Shown: positions 31,654 to 40,379, counted from the first letter of the stretch. The stretch is DNA of 64,000 nucleotides from JAOPZW01 sp963788935 (GCA_963788935.1 CAWBIM010000006.1:248001-312000); one strand, 5' to 3'. Program-made: numbers and translations. The notes: a model not told the origin generated them from the sequence alone.

Positions 31654-32814
31654 ATGTCGGCGACCGTGAGCGACGTCTACGACCTGCCCCAGGAGCACAA
31701 GGACTTCCGGGACACGATCCGTCAGATCGTCGACGAGCGCGTCCGCCCCCGCGCGGCCGACATCGACCGCGAGGGCGAGTACCCGTGGGACATCCGCCGG
31801 CTCCTCGCCGAGCAGGACATCCTCGCCCTGCCGTTCGCCGAGGAGTACGGCGGGACGGGGACCGGGACGCTGATGCTCCAGGTCGCGGTCGAGGAGATCG
31901 CGCGCGCGTGCGCGTCGAGCGCGCTGATCCTCATGATCCAGGAGCTCGGGACGCTCCCGATCCAGATGTTCGGCTCCGACGAGATGAAGGAGCGGCTGCT
32001 GCCGAAGTGCGCGAGCGGCGAGTGGTCGCCCGCGTTCTGCCTCTCGGAGCCCGAGGCCGGCTCGGACGCGGGCGCGCTGCGCACCACCGCCGTCCGCGAC
32101 GGCGACGAGTGGGTCATCAACGGCACGAAGAACTGGATCACGAACGCCTCGATCGCCGACTTCTACGTCGTCTTCGCCCGGACCCCGTCGGACGAGGACG
32201 GCAAGCGGCGCATGAGCGCGTTCGTCGTCGAGAAGGACCGGCCCGGCTTCAGCGTCCCGAAGCTCGAGCACAAGCTCGGGATCAAGGGGTCGCCGACGGG
32301 CTCGCCGGTCTTCGAGGACGTCCGCGTGCCGGCCGAGAACCTCATCGGGGTCGAGGGCAAGGGGCTGTCGATGGCGCTCGCGACCCTCGAGCGCACGCGC
32401 CTGGGCGCGGCCGCGCAGGCGGTCGGGATCGCGCAGGGCGCGACCGACTACGCCAACGACTACGCCAAGGAGCGCATCGCGTTCGGCAAGCCGATCCACG
32501 ACCTGCAGGGCATCCAGTTCAAGCTCGCCGACATGGAGACGCGCACGGCGGCGGCGCGCGAACTGCTCTACAAGGCGTGCGCGATGGCCGACCGCGACGA
32601 CCGCGAGCTGGGGAAGTGGACGTCGATGGCCAAGCTCTTCGCCTCGGACACCGCGATGGCCGTCACGATCGAGGCGATCCAGGTGCTCGGCGGCTACGGC
32701 TACGTCAACGAGTACCCCGTCGAGCGGATGATGCGCGACGCGAAGATCACGCAGATCTACGAGGGCACGAACGAGGTCCAGCGCCTCGTGATCGCCCGGG
32801 CGATGCGGGGCTGA
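31654..32814 (+). CDS. Acyl-CoA dehydrogenase
   Basis: The 386-residue FAD enzyme of fatty-acid or branched-chain acyl-CoA oxidation is complete. It has AFCLSEPEAGSDAGAL (about 127-142), WVINGTKNWITNAS (about 153-166), the DYAKERIAFGKPI helix and QVLGGYGYVNEYPVERMMRD ending in IYEGTNEVQRLVIAR, where the Glu in YEGT is the usual catalytic base. It introduces the alpha-beta double bond and passes electrons to ETF. A small zincin gene starts five bases after its stop. A thiolase is encoded 2.4 kb further on, but not in the same operon. Confidence 0.95.
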   Translation: MSATVSDVYDLPQEHKDFRDTIRQIVDERVRPRAADIDREGEYPWDIRRLLAEQDILALPFAEEYGGTGTGTLMLQVAVEEIARACASSALILMIQELGTLPIQMFGSDEMKERLLPKCASGEWSPAFCLSEPEAGSDAGALRTTAVRDGDEWVINGTKNWITNASIADFYVVFARTPSDEDGKRRMSAFVVEKDRPGFSVPKLEHKLGIKGSPTGSPVFEDVRVPAENLIGVEGKGLSMALATLERTRLGAAAQAVGIAQGATDYANDYAKERIAFGKPIHDLQGIQFKLADMETRTAAARELLYKACAMADRDDRELGKWTSMAKLFASDTAMAVTIEAIQVLGGYGYVNEYPVERMMRDAKITQIYEGTNEVQRLVIARAMRG

Positions 32815-32818
32815 GCGG

Positions 32819-33451
32819 ATGGCGCCGACGCCGCGACGCATCCTCTTCGCGGCCGTCGTCGCGCTGTGCCTCGGGCTCACCGCCGTCGTCGTCTTCACCG
32901 GCTGGAGCATCAACCCGACGGTCAAGGCGATCGAGACGCTCGCCGTCGTCGGCTCCGTCGCCGCGGTGCTGTTCGGCGCGGCGATCACGATCGGGCTGCG
33001 GATGGCCGACTACCGCGAGCCGGAGTCCGAGGAGGAGTTCGAGCAGGTCGTGCTGCGCGCCGAGCGGCTGGCCCGCGAGGGCGTCGCGGCCGAGCCCGAC
33101 GAGTCCGAGTTCCTCGACCTCGACCCCTACGACGACGCCGACTTCGAGGCGCTCGTGGCGGATGCGCTGGACGAGCTGCCGGACCTGCTGCGGGCCCTGG
33201 TCGAGAACCACAACGTCGCGGTCGTGATCTCCGACGGCGGCCGGCGGCGCGGGGCCTACGGGCTGTACCACGGCGACGGCGCGACCCGCGACGACGTGCC
33301 CGACCGGATCGTCATCTACCGCGACACCCTGCGCCGCGACTTCGGCCACGACCCCGACCTGCTGCGCGAGCAGGTCACCCGCACGGTCCGCCACGAGCTC
33401 GCCCACCACGTCGGCTTCGACGAGCTCGGCGTGCGCGACCTCGGCCTCTAG
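32819..33451 (+). CDS. Membrane-anchored minimal zincin (Zincin_1 type)
   Basis: The 210-residue protein has a membrane segment at the start (ILFAAVVALCLGLTAVVVF, about 8-26) and a second hydrophobic stretch (about 40-60). Its C-terminal domain has FEALVADALDELPDLLRALV, AYGLYHGDG, PDRIVIYRDTLRRDFG and TVRHELAHHVGFDELGVRDL. HELAHHVGF is the HExxH zinc site of the small 'minimal zincin' family (also seen in MetLG-type proteins). It begins five bases after the acyl-CoA dehydrogenase stop. Its substrate is unknown, and the membrane anchor is an extra compared with the usual cytoplasmic form. Confidence 0.82.
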   Translation: MAPTPRRILFAAVVALCLGLTAVVVFTGWSINPTVKAIETLAVVGSVAAVLFGAAITIGLRMADYREPESEEEFEQVVLRAERLAREGVAAEPDESEFLDLDPYDDADFEALVADALDELPDLLRALVENHNVAVVISDGGRRRGAYGLYHGDGATRDDVPDRIVIYRDTLRRDFGHDPDLLREQVTRTVRHELAHHVGFDELGVRDLGL

Positions 33452-34206
33452 GCCTTCGCCGGGTCGAACTCGGTCGCGACGATGCGCTCGTCGTGGACGC
33501 CGCGCGCCGCGGGCGAGGCGAGCCAGACGATCGGCGGGCCCATGATCGCCGGGTCGAGCAGGTTGGCGCGGGCCTCGGCCGGCGTGTCGTCCGGGATCAT
33601 CCCGGTCTCCGTCGCGCCGCCGGGCAGCAGCAGGTTCACGGTCACGTTCGTGCCGGCGAGCTCGGCGGCCATGACCTTCGAGAGCGCCTCGACCGCCGCG
33701 CCGGCCGGGCCGTAGGGGACGAACCCGGCGCGCGTCATCGTCGCGTGGTTCATCGAGACGTTGACGACCCGACCGCCCGTGGCGCTCGCGAGCATCCGCG
33801 GCACGACCGCGCGGGCGACGAGGAACGTGCCCGTGACCTTCGTGTCGACGACGGCGCGGAAGCCGTCGGGCTCGACCGCGTGGAACGGCTGGGGCTCGGT
33901 GAGGAAGCGCGGGTTGACGGTGCGCATCCCGATGCCGGCGTTGTTGACGAGCAGGTCGAGGCCGCCGAGGCGGTCGTAGACCGCGGCGACCGTGTGCTCG
34001 ACCGCGCGCTCGTCACGGATGTCGAGGCCGAGCGGGAGCGCGCTCGCGCCGAGCGCGGCCGCCGTCTCGCGGGCGCGCTGCGGGTCGCGGGAGGTGACCC
34101 CGACGGCGGCGCCGGCCTCGGCGAGCGCCTTCGCCATCGCGAGCCCGAGCCCGCTGCTCGCCCCGGTGACGAGGGCCCGGACGCCGTCGAGTCGTGTCGA
34201 TTCCAC
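33448..34206 (-). CDS. SDR-family protein lacking the catalytic lysine
   Basis: From GTG 34206 the 252-residue protein is an SDR: ALVTGASSGLGLAMAKAL (about 11-28), LDIRDERA, LLVNNAGIGMRT (about 84-95), NVSMNHATM with the Ser region, and TVNLLLPGGATETGM. The active-site stretch reads FVPYGPAGAAVEAL, so the Tyr of YxxxK is present but the Lys position is Gly. Enzymes of this class need that lysine to lower the Tyr pKa. It may be an inactive relative, use another residue, or carry a base error. Convergent with the zincin gene (stops overlap). Confidence 0.82.
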   Translation of the reverse strand: MESTRLDGVRALVTGASSGLGLAMAKALAEAGAAVGVTSRDPQRARETAAALGASALPLGLDIRDERAVEHTVAAVYDRLGGLDLLVNNAGIGMRTVNPRFLTEPQPFHAVEPDGFRAVVDTKVTGTFLVARAVVPRMLASATGGRVVNVSMNHATMTRAGFVPYGPAGAAVEALSKVMAAELAGTNVTVNLLLPGGATETGMIPDDTPAEARANLLDPAIMGPPIVWLASPAARGVHDERIVATEFDPAKA

Positions 34207-34270
34207 GCGCCGATTGTCGCGATCGCGTGGTGATCCGGCACACCGAGGCCGCCATCCTCGGACCATGGCG

Positions 34271-34319
34271 ATCGAGGGGAACATCTGCTCCGATATACGG
34301 AGCAGATGTTCCCCTCGAT
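34271..34319. repeat. Perfect 22-bp inverted repeat with 5-base loop
   Basis: The left arm, 34271-34292, starts ATCGAGGGGAACATC and ends TGCTCCG. The right arm, 34298-34319, is its exact reverse complement. The loop is ATATA. The element sits between the divergent SDR gene and a broken AbiEi/DUF559-like gene, just where that gene's coding part begins. Both a DNA operator and a very stable RNA hairpin are possible. Confidence 0.9.
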
Positions 34320-35214
34320 TCGTCGATCGAGCTGATCGCTGACCTCGGCGACGCGGCAGCACGGCGTCGTCGGCCGCGGAGCAGCTCGTCGCGCTCGGCG
34401 TCGGGCAACGCGCGATCGACCACCGCATCGCGTGCCGGCGTCTGCACCGATCCACGCGGGGCGTGTTCGCCGTCGGCCATCCGCTCCGATCCGCGACCGG
34501 TTCGTGGATGGCGGCGGTCCTTGCCTGCTGGCGAGGGCGCCGTGCTGAGCCACCGCTCGGCCGCGGCGCTCTGGGGCGTCCGCACAGTTCGGCGGACGGG
34601 CGCAGGTGACGTCAGCCGCTCGCACGCTCCGTCGCCCGGGCATCGCCACCCACCGGGTCGCGCTGCCGCCCGACGAGGTGACCACCGAGCTCGCCATCCC
34701 GGTCACCACGCCCGCGCGCACGCTCTTCGACCTCGCCGCGTCCTGACCCGCCAGCAGCTCGAGGCCGCGATCACCGAGGCGGAGGTCCGGCGCCTCACGA
34801 GCCCCACCTCCCTCGCCGACCTCGTCGCGCGGTACCCCGGGCGCCGGGGAATCGCCACGCTGCGGCGCATCCTCGAGGACACCGGCCGGATCGGCCGCAC
34901 GCTCACGCGCTCCGAGCTCGAGATCGCGTTCCTCGCCCTCGTCGACGCCCACGGCCTGCCGACGCCCGACCTCAATCGCACCGGCGACCACGGCGAGCTC
35001 GACGCCACGCTGGCCCGCCGCCCGCCTCGCCGTCGAGCTCGACGGCTTCGCGACCCACGGCACCCGCCGCGCCTTCGAGGCCGACCGCGCCCGGGACCGC
35101 GCCCTCCTGCTCGCCGGCTGGCGCGTCGTCCGCCTCACGGCCCGCCAGCTCACGGCCGAGGCCGGCACGATCGCGCGACAGCTCCGGATCCTCCTGGGGG
35201 ATACCGTGCCGTGA
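34320..35214 (+). pseudogene. AbiEi-like/DUF559 protein, multiply frameshifted
   Basis: Reading across frames gives one protein: SSIELIADL at the start, EQLVALGVGQRAIDHRIA, GVFAVGHPL, MAAVLAC / GEGAVLSHRSAAALWGVR, VTTPARTLFDLAA, LTRQQLEAAITEAEVRRL, ELEIAFLALVDAHGLPTPDL, and a C-terminal AVELDGFATHGTRRAFEADR then LAGWRVVRLTARQL. This matches actinobacterial proteins with an AbiEi-type N-terminal winged helix and a DUF559 (Vsr-like endonuclease fold) tail. Frame changes fall near 34347, 34378, 34531, 34603, 34739 and 35010, at least four of them +1. The protein motifs are otherwise intact, so the breaks are either very recent or sequence errors. A perfect inverted repeat overlaps its 5' end. 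Confidence 0.7.
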
Positions 35215-35257
35215 CGGTCGCCTGGACCGGATCCGAACCCGAGAGGACCCCACCCGC

Positions 35258-36409
35258 ATGCCCGAAGCCGTGATCGTCGACGCCGTCCGCACCCCGATCG
35301 GGCGCGCGGTCAAGGGATCGCTCAAGGACGTCCGCGCCGACGACCTCGCCGCGATCCCGCTCCGGGCCCTCGTCGAGCGCAATCCGGACGTCGACTTCGC
35401 CGAGACGAACGACGTGATGATGGGCGCGGCCCGGGGCGACGGCGACCAGGGCTACAACGTCGGGCGCAACGCCGCGCTGCTCGCCGGGCTCGACCACCAC
35501 GTCCCCGCCTGCACGCTGAACCGCTTCTGCGCCTCGTCGCTGCAGACGATCCGCATGGCCTTCCACGCGATCAAGGTGGGGGAGGGCGACCAGTACGTCG
35601 CGGCGGGGGTCGAGTCGGTCTCCAACGCGGGCACCGGCGCGCCGGTGCCCTACCACCCGAAGCTCGACGGCTCCGAGAACAGCCTCTACGACGTCTACAT
35701 CCCGATGGGCCAGACGGCCGAGAACGTCGCCGAGCGCTGCCAGATCAGCCGCGAGGCCCAGGACGAGTGGGCCGTGACCTCGCAGACCCGCGCCGTCGCC
35801 GCCCGCGACGACGGCCACTTCGACCGCGAGATCGTGCCCGTCACGACGCCCGACGGCACGGAGGTCACGAAGGACGACGGGCCGCGGCCGGGCACGACGA
35901 TGGAGGCCCTCGCGAACCTCAAGCCCGCCTTCCGCGAGGACGGCACCGTCACCGCCGGCAACTCGTGCCCGCTCAACGACGGCGCCGCGGCCGTCCTCGT
36001 GATGTCCGAGGACAAGGCGGCCGCCCGCGGCCTCGCGCCGCGCGCCCGCATCATCGCCTCCACCGTCGCCGCGATCCGCCCGGAGATCATGGGCCTCGGC
36101 CCGATCCCGGCGATCCGCGCGCTGCTCGAGCAGACCGGCATGACGATCGACGACGTCGACATCGTCGAGATCAACGAGGCCTTCGCCGCCCAGGTCGTGC
36201 CGTGCCGCGACGAGCTCGGGATCCCGGAGGACAAGCTCAATCCCTTCGGCGGGGCGATCGCGCTCGGGCACCCGTTCGGGATGACCGGCGCGCGGATCAT
36301 GACCACGCTCCTCAACGGCCTCGACGCCGTCGACGGCCGCTACGGCATCGAGGCGATGTGCGTCGCCGGCGGGATGGGCCAGGCGATGCTGGTCGAGCGG
36401 ATCCGGTAG
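35258..36409 (+). CDS. Acetyl-CoA acyltransferase (thiolase)
   Basis: This enzyme cleaves 3-ketoacyl-CoA or condenses acetyl-CoA. The 383-residue protein has the nucleophile cysteine in LNRFCASSLQTI (about Cys90), VEINEAFAAQV (about 307-317), PFGGAIALGHPFGMTGAR with the catalytic His (about 330-347), and CVAGGMGQ with the second cysteine (about 370). The glycine-rich end reads CVAGGMG rather than the more common C-x-G-GG-QG, a small variation. Fatty-acid breakdown (FadA-like) is the likely role. A 106-residue unknown protein follows nine bases later. Confidence 0.94.
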   Translation: MPEAVIVDAVRTPIGRAVKGSLKDVRADDLAAIPLRALVERNPDVDFAETNDVMMGAARGDGDQGYNVGRNAALLAGLDHHVPACTLNRFCASSLQTIRMAFHAIKVGEGDQYVAAGVESVSNAGTGAPVPYHPKLDGSENSLYDVYIPMGQTAENVAERCQISREAQDEWAVTSQTRAVAARDDGHFDREIVPVTTPDGTEVTKDDGPRPGTTMEALANLKPAFREDGTVTAGNSCPLNDGAAAVLVMSEDKAAARGLAPRARIIASTVAAIRPEIMGLGPIPAIRALLEQTGMTIDDVDIVEINEAFAAQVVPCRDELGIPEDKLNPFGGAIALGHPFGMTGARIMTTLLNGLDAVDGRYGIEAMCVAGGMGQAMLVERIR

Positions 36410-36418
36410 AGAGGCGCC

Positions 36419-36739
36419 ATGAGCGTTCCCGACACGCGCGACTGGGCCGCCTGGATCGACCGGATGCCCGGCCCCGACAACGACAACCCGACGCTCCACG
36501 TCACCGGCGTCTGCTCGTTCCCGACCGAGGGCTGGTCGGCGCAGCTCGTGCCGGTCGACGGCCAGGACCCCGACGCCGAGGACTTCCACCTGCGCCTCGT
36601 CACGTGGCCGCCGGCCGAGGGCGCGGCCGAGGTCCTCACCGACGTCGAGGTCGCCTACGCCGGATCGGCGGGCACCGCGGCGACGAGCATCTCGATCGAG
36701 ATGGTCGCCGAGACGCTTCCGGTCGGGGACGTCTTCTAG
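36419..36739 (+). CDS. Unknown protein, 106 aa
   Basis: The product (MSVPDTRDWAAWIDRMPGPD...) has clean codon use, begins nine bases after the thiolase stop with GAGAGG nearby, and looks like a small soluble beta-sandwich: alternating strands such as LHVTGVCSFPTEGWSAQLVP, HLRLVTWPP and TSISIEMVAETLP. The single cysteine is in TGVCSF. No family is recognised. It is probably in one transcript with the thiolase. Confidence 0.7.
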   Translation: MSVPDTRDWAAWIDRMPGPDNDNPTLHVTGVCSFPTEGWSAQLVPVDGQDPDAEDFHLRLVTWPPAEGAAEVLTDVEVAYAGSAGTAATSISIEMVAETLPVGDVF

Positions 36740-36845
36740 CGCGGGCCGGACGACCGTGAAGCGGCGGGCGGGGCGCCCCCCCAGGTACCCCGCCCGCGCG
36801 CCTCAGGTCCAATGGCGACGAGCGCCTCAGGCCGAGCGACGAGCT

Positions 36846-36998
36846 TCAGCGACGCCCGCGACGGGCGGGCTCGGTGGGCCCGGGGACCGTGCGCAGGCTC
36901 GCGCGGACCAGGTCGCGGTACGCCCGCGACCGGGACCCCCCGGTGCCGGTCGTGGGCTGGCTGACGCCGGTCAGATGGATGAAGGTCATCGGCTGCAT
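36846..36998 (-). CDS. Possible 50-residue small protein
   Basis: In the 375-base gap 36740-37114 the best candidate is a minus-strand frame from ATG 36998: MQPMTFIHLTGVSQPTTGTG, then an Arg-rich helix (RAYRDLVRASLRTVPGP), stop at 36846. Third codon positions are almost all G/C, as in real genes here, but the ribosome site is poor. The remainder of the gap shows no clear gene or hairpin. Confidence 0.3.
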   Translation of the reverse strand: MQPMTFIHLTGVSQPTTGTGGSRSRAYRDLVRASLRTVPGPTEPARRGRR

Positions 36999-37114
36999 CG
37001 CGCGGCAGTCTCTCTGAGCCGCCGCGGCGCACGAAGGATGCAGACCCGCGAGTGCGCGGTGCGCATCCGTACGTCAGGGGTGCGGGGAACCGAACCGCTG
37101 ACCGGTCCGGCGGC

Positions 37115-38209
37115 TCAACCGTTGTTCTTCATCTTGCGCGTGTCGCGCGGCTCGAGGAACGGCTCCTTGTCGGCCGGCTTCAGCCCGCCCTGGATCTGGC
37201 GGCCGCGCTCGAGCTCGGCGTTGACCTCCGCCCCGAGCAGGATCACGTTGTTCGTGATCCACAGCCAGGTGAGGAACACGATCACGCCGCCGAGCGCCCC
37301 GTAGGTCTTGTTGTACGAGCCGAAGTTCGAGACGTAGAAGGCGAACAGCGCCGAGACCACGATCCAGATGACGACGGCGAGCAGGCTGCCGGGGCTCACC
37401 CACTGGAACTTCGGATGCTTCACGTTCGGCGTGGCGTAGTAGAGCAGCGCGATCATCACGCTCACGGCGAGCACGAGCACCGGCCATTTCGCGATGTCCC
37501 AGACCGTCACCGCGGTGCTGCCGAGGCCGACGATGTCGCCGATGCGCTGGGCCAGCGGCCCGGTGAGGACGACGGCCATCGCGCTCGCGGTCAGCAGGAC
37601 GAGCAGGATCACGGTGACGACGAGGCGGGTCGGGATCGTCTTCCAGGCCGGGCGGCCCTCCTCGACGTCCCAGATCGCGTTCGCCGCGCGCATGAACGCG
37701 CCGACGTAGCCGGACGCCGACCAGATCGCGACCGCGAGGCCGACGAAGAACACCACGCCCGCGGCGCCCTGGCTCTTCTGCAGGTTCTGGATGGCCTGGG
37801 TCAGGAGGTCCTTGGCCGGGCCGGGGGCGATCGACTGCAGGTTGTCGAGGAGCGGCTGCGTCGCCGACTGGCCGAACAGCCCGAGCAGCGAGATCAGCGC
37901 CAGCAGCATCGGGAAGATCGACAGCACGCCGTAGTACGTCAGCGCGGCCGCCCAGTCGGTGACGTTGTCCTCCTGGAACTCGGCGAACGCGCGCTTGAGC
38001 ACGCCGACGAAGGACGACTTGGGCATGTCGCTGATGTCGTCGGGCGCGCGGTCCTCGTCGACGGTGCGCGTCGTCTCCGTCGCGTCGTCGTCGTCCGCGT
38101 CGCGGTCGAAGCGCCGGTGGTCCGTCGTCGCGGTGGTGTCCGCGTCGGTGGCGGTGCGCTCGCTGTCGGTGCGGTCGCGGTCGGTGTCGGTGCGGGGGCC
38201 TTCGGCCAT
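37115..38209 (-). CDS. YihY/BrkB-family membrane protein
   Basis: The 364-residue protein begins with an ~60-residue Asp/Thr/Arg-rich disordered cytoplasmic tail (TDTDRDRTDSERTATDADTT), unusual for the family. It continues with the BrkB core: WAAALTYYGVLSIFPMLLAL (about 86-105), GYVGAFMRAANAIWDVEEGR (about 165-184), then further membrane helices and the closing GGVIVFLTWLWITNNVILLG and EVNAELERGRQ. Six membrane segments are readable. Despite old annotation as 'ribonuclease BN', these are membrane proteins of unclear role. Two small envelope genes lie upstream in the same direction. Confidence 0.92.
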   Translation of the reverse strand: MAEGPRTDTDRDRTDSERTATDADTTATTDHRRFDRDADDDDATETTRTVDEDRAPDDISDMPKSSFVGVLKRAFAEFQEDNVTDWAAALTYYGVLSIFPMLLALISLLGLFGQSATQPLLDNLQSIAPGPAKDLLTQAIQNLQKSQGAAGVVFFVGLAVAIWSASGYVGAFMRAANAIWDVEEGRPAWKTIPTRLVVTVILLVLLTASAMAVVLTGPLAQRIGDIVGLGSTAVTVWDIAKWPVLVLAVSVMIALLYYATPNVKHPKFQWVSPGSLLAVVIWIVVSALFAFYVSNFGSYNKTYGALGGVIVFLTWLWITNNVILLGAEVNAELERGRQIQGGLKPADKEPFLEPRDTRKMKNNG

Positions 38210-38244
38210 GGCTCCGTCCTCGATGGAAGTTTGGGGCGCCGCGC

Positions 38245-38571
38245 TCAGCGGCGCTTGGTGATCCGGCCCAGCAGGAAGCCGCCGGCGAGCGCGGCGATCG
38301 CCGCCGTCGGGACGGGGTTCGCCTGCGCCTTGTCCCGGACCTGCACGGCGGCCGATCCGGCGCCGTCGGGCGTGGACTCGCGCGCGCGGCCCATGAGGTG
38401 CTCGCGCTTGTCGTTCACGGTGTGGCGGACGTCGGCCACCTTGCCCTTCGCGCGCGCCTTCACGTCGGTCTTCTCGGCCAGCGCGGCGACGGTGTCGCCG
38501 AGGTCGAGGCGCGTGCGCTCGATCTCCGCGCGGAGCGCGGCGGAGTCCTGCGGCGTCTGCGTCGCGCTCAC
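38245..38571 (-). CDS. DUF3618 protein
   Basis: The 108-residue protein starts at GTG 38571, overlapping the stop of the holin-like gene (GTGA). It opens SALRAEIERTRLDLGDTVAAL-like (LRAEIERTRLDLGDTVAALA, about 13-32), the DUF3618 signature, continues KARAKGKVADVRHTVNDKRE as an amphipathic helix, and ends in a short membrane segment (TAAIAALAGGFLLG) plus RITKRR. This is the YqjD-like layout of a membrane-anchored helical protein. Coupled with the next gene. Confidence 0.88.
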   Translation of the reverse strand: MSATQTPQDSAALRAEIERTRLDLGDTVAALAEKTDVKARAKGKVADVRHTVNDKREHLMGRARESTPDGAGSAAVQVRDKAQANPVPTAAIAALAGGFLLGRITKRR

Positions 38572-38996
38572 GGCTGCTCCTGTCGGGCCGACTTGGCTCG
38601 GGTCTTGACCCACCGCACGTCCTCCTTCGTCGTCTCCACCGCCTGCTCGGGCATGGGCGGCGTGGCCTCCTTCACCCGGGACTTGCCCCGTAGGGCGAGG
38701 ATGCCCGCGATCGCGCCGTAGACAACGGTGACGATCAGCGCGGCGACCCATCCGGGCAGGAACGTCGCGAGCGCGAGGATGATCGTCGCGGTCAGTGCGC
38801 CGACCGCGTACAGGCCGAACAGCCCGGCGCCGCCGAACATCCCGGCGCCCAGGCCGGCCTTCTTGCCCTTCTCTCGGACCTCGAGCTTCGCGAGCTCGAT
38901 CTCCTGGCGCACCAACGTCGTCGACTGGTCCGAAAGCTGCTTGAGCAGCTCGCTCGTCGGACGCTCGCGTAGGTCGGTGCCGCGGTGCTCGGCCAT
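38568..38996 (-). CDS. Holin-superfamily/YqjE-like membrane protein
   Basis: I start at ATG 38996, which has GGGAGG six bases upstream. The 142-residue protein has an amphipathic helix (LLKQLSDQSTTLVRQEIELA, about 18-37), then two membrane helices (AGLFGLYAVGALTATIILAL and FLPGWVAALIVTVVYGAIAG) and a charged tail. This is the pattern of the 'phage holin family, putative' (actinobacterial holin-X/YqjE) proteins, which are chromosomal envelope proteins despite the name. It pairs with the DUF3618 gene as yqjE/yqjD-like partners do. No phage genes are nearby. Confidence 0.85.
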   Translation of the reverse strand: MAEHRGTDLRERPTSELLKQLSDQSTTLVRQEIELAKLEVREKGKKAGLGAGMFGGAGLFGLYAVGALTATIILALATFLPGWVAALIVTVVYGAIAGILALRGKSRVKEATPPMPEQAVETTKEDVRWVKTRAKSARQEQP

Positions 38997-39119
38997 GCGT
39001 GGCCTCCCATTCCGTGGATCTACGGTCCCCGACGCGGTACCCGCGTTTGCCGTCGGGAACCCGTGCACCGGATTCGGGTGCGTCACACTTGGCGCAAACG
39101 CGCGACTTCGCCGGTGCGC

Positions 39120-40229
39120 TCAGTCGAGCCGCGCGGGCAGGCCGAAGCGCTCGAAGATGAACTGCGAGCGGGCCAGCGGCTGCGCCGGCCAGTTCGTGTA
39201 GAAGTCCTTCTCGGTCCCCTCGACCGAGCGCGTGATGAACGCGGTGACCTGCTTGATGCGGTCGCCCTCGAACGTGAGCACGTCGAACGCGAAGGGCAGG
39301 TACGCGCTCTCGGCCTCGTCCCACTGGTAGACGCCGACGGCCGCCTGGCCGTTCACGCGCGCGGGGACGTGGCGCCAGCGCCAGGCGCCCGACAGCGGCC
39401 CGAACTGCAGGAAGCCCGTGATGCCGTCGGTGCCGCGGAACCACGACGGCAGCGGCGGCATCGACCACGCGGCGTCCTCGGCGAGCAGGGACACGACGCG
39501 CGGGACGTCGCCGCGCGCGAGCGCGTCCATGTACGCCTCGACGATCTCGGTCAGGCGCTCGTCGCCGAGCGCCCGCAGGGTCTTCTGCTGGCTGCGCTCC
39601 GGCAGCTTGTCGTCGATCGTCTTGCGGGCGCGCTGCAGCGCGCTGTTCACCGAGGCGACGGTCGTCTCGAGCGTCGCCGCGACCTCCTTGGCCGAGTAGC
39701 CGAGGACCTCGCGGAGGATGAGCGCCGCGCGCTGCGCCGGCGGCAGGAGCTGGAGGGCGGCGACGAACGCGAGCTCGAGGCTCTCGCGCCGCTCGAAGCG
39801 CGCCTCCGGGGCCGCGAGGCCGTCCTCGACGCCGAGCGTCTCGTCGGGGTACGGCTCGACCCACACCGTCTCCGACACCGGCATCGCGAGCCCCTCGCTC
39901 GGGTCGGTGGCCGGGCCGTAGTCGATCGGCAGGACGCGCTTGGGGCGGCGTGCGATCTGGTTCAGGCAGGTGTTCGTGGCGATCGTGTAGAGCCAGGAGC
40001 GCAGCGAGCTTCGCTCCTCGAAGCGCGCCAGGCCGCGCCACGCCCGCAGCGAGGCCTCCTGCAGCGCGTCCTCGGCGTCGTGCACCGAGCCGAGCATCCG
40101 GTAGCAGTGGGCGTGGAGCTCGCCGCGGTAGGGCCCGAGGAGCTGCGCGTACGCGTCCTCGTCGCCGGCCTTCGCGGCGCGAAGCAGCTCGTGCTCGCGC
40201 GGGGTGGTCCGTGTGTCGGTCGACGCCAT
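39120..40229 (-). CDS. ECF sigma factor with SnoaL-like C-terminal domain (TIGR02960-like)
   Basis: The 369-residue protein has sigma region 2 (YRGELHAHCYRMLGSVHDAE, DALQEASLRAWRGLARF, about 34-70) and region 4 (LPPAQRAALILREVLGYSAK, EVAATLETTVASVNSALQRA, about 165-205), plus a ~130-residue SnoaL/NTF2-like tail (VEAYMDALARGDVPRVVSLL ... GQAAVGVYQWDEA). This is the layout of large ECF groups such as TIGR02960/SigJ-type, in which the tail replaces an anti-sigma factor as the regulatory domain. No anti-sigma gene lies beside it. A hairpin (CGCCCC/GGGGCG, 40246-40260) sits in its leader. It is divergent from a drug exporter, which may be a target. Confidence 0.92.
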   Translation of the reverse strand: MASTDTRTTPREHELLRAAKAGDEDAYAQLLGPYRGELHAHCYRMLGSVHDAEDALQEASLRAWRGLARFEERSSLRSWLYTIATNTCLNQIARRPKRVLPIDYGPATDPSEGLAMPVSETVWVEPYPDETLGVEDGLAAPEARFERRESLELAFVAALQLLPPAQRAALILREVLGYSAKEVAATLETTVASVNSALQRARKTIDDKLPERSQQKTLRALGDERLTEIVEAYMDALARGDVPRVVSLLAEDAAWSMPPLPSWFRGTDGITGFLQFGPLSGAWRWRHVPARVNGQAAVGVYQWDEAESAYLPFAFDVLTFEGDRIKQVTAFITRSVEGTEKDFYTNWPAQPLARSQFIFERFGLPARLD

Positions 40230-40379
40230 CGCGGGCCACCCTAGACGCCCCGCCGGGGCGGTCTCAAACGGCGTCCGACCAATTTCCCACGGCGGCGATG
40301 AGTTCCCGGCGGTCGCCCGGTCCTATGAGACGAACGCCCGAAAAGCCTCATGAACCGGACGCAGAAGGAGACCACCGAC

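Noticed and set aside
34271..34319. The inverted repeat as a LexA (SOS) box
   Set aside because: GGAACATC recalls actinobacterial LexA half-sites, but the spacing between GAAC and GTTC halves is far too long and the arms are 22 bases, so a different function is more likely.
36736..37032. A 98-residue minus-strand frame in the gap after the thiolase operon
   Set aside because: It is Arg/Pro/His-rich with no ribosome site; the shorter 36846-36998 frame in another register is the better, though still weak, candidate.
38568..38996. Prophage remnant suggested by a holin-family protein
   Set aside because: No other phage gene lies nearby; this holin-named family is a normal chromosomal envelope protein paired with DUF3618.
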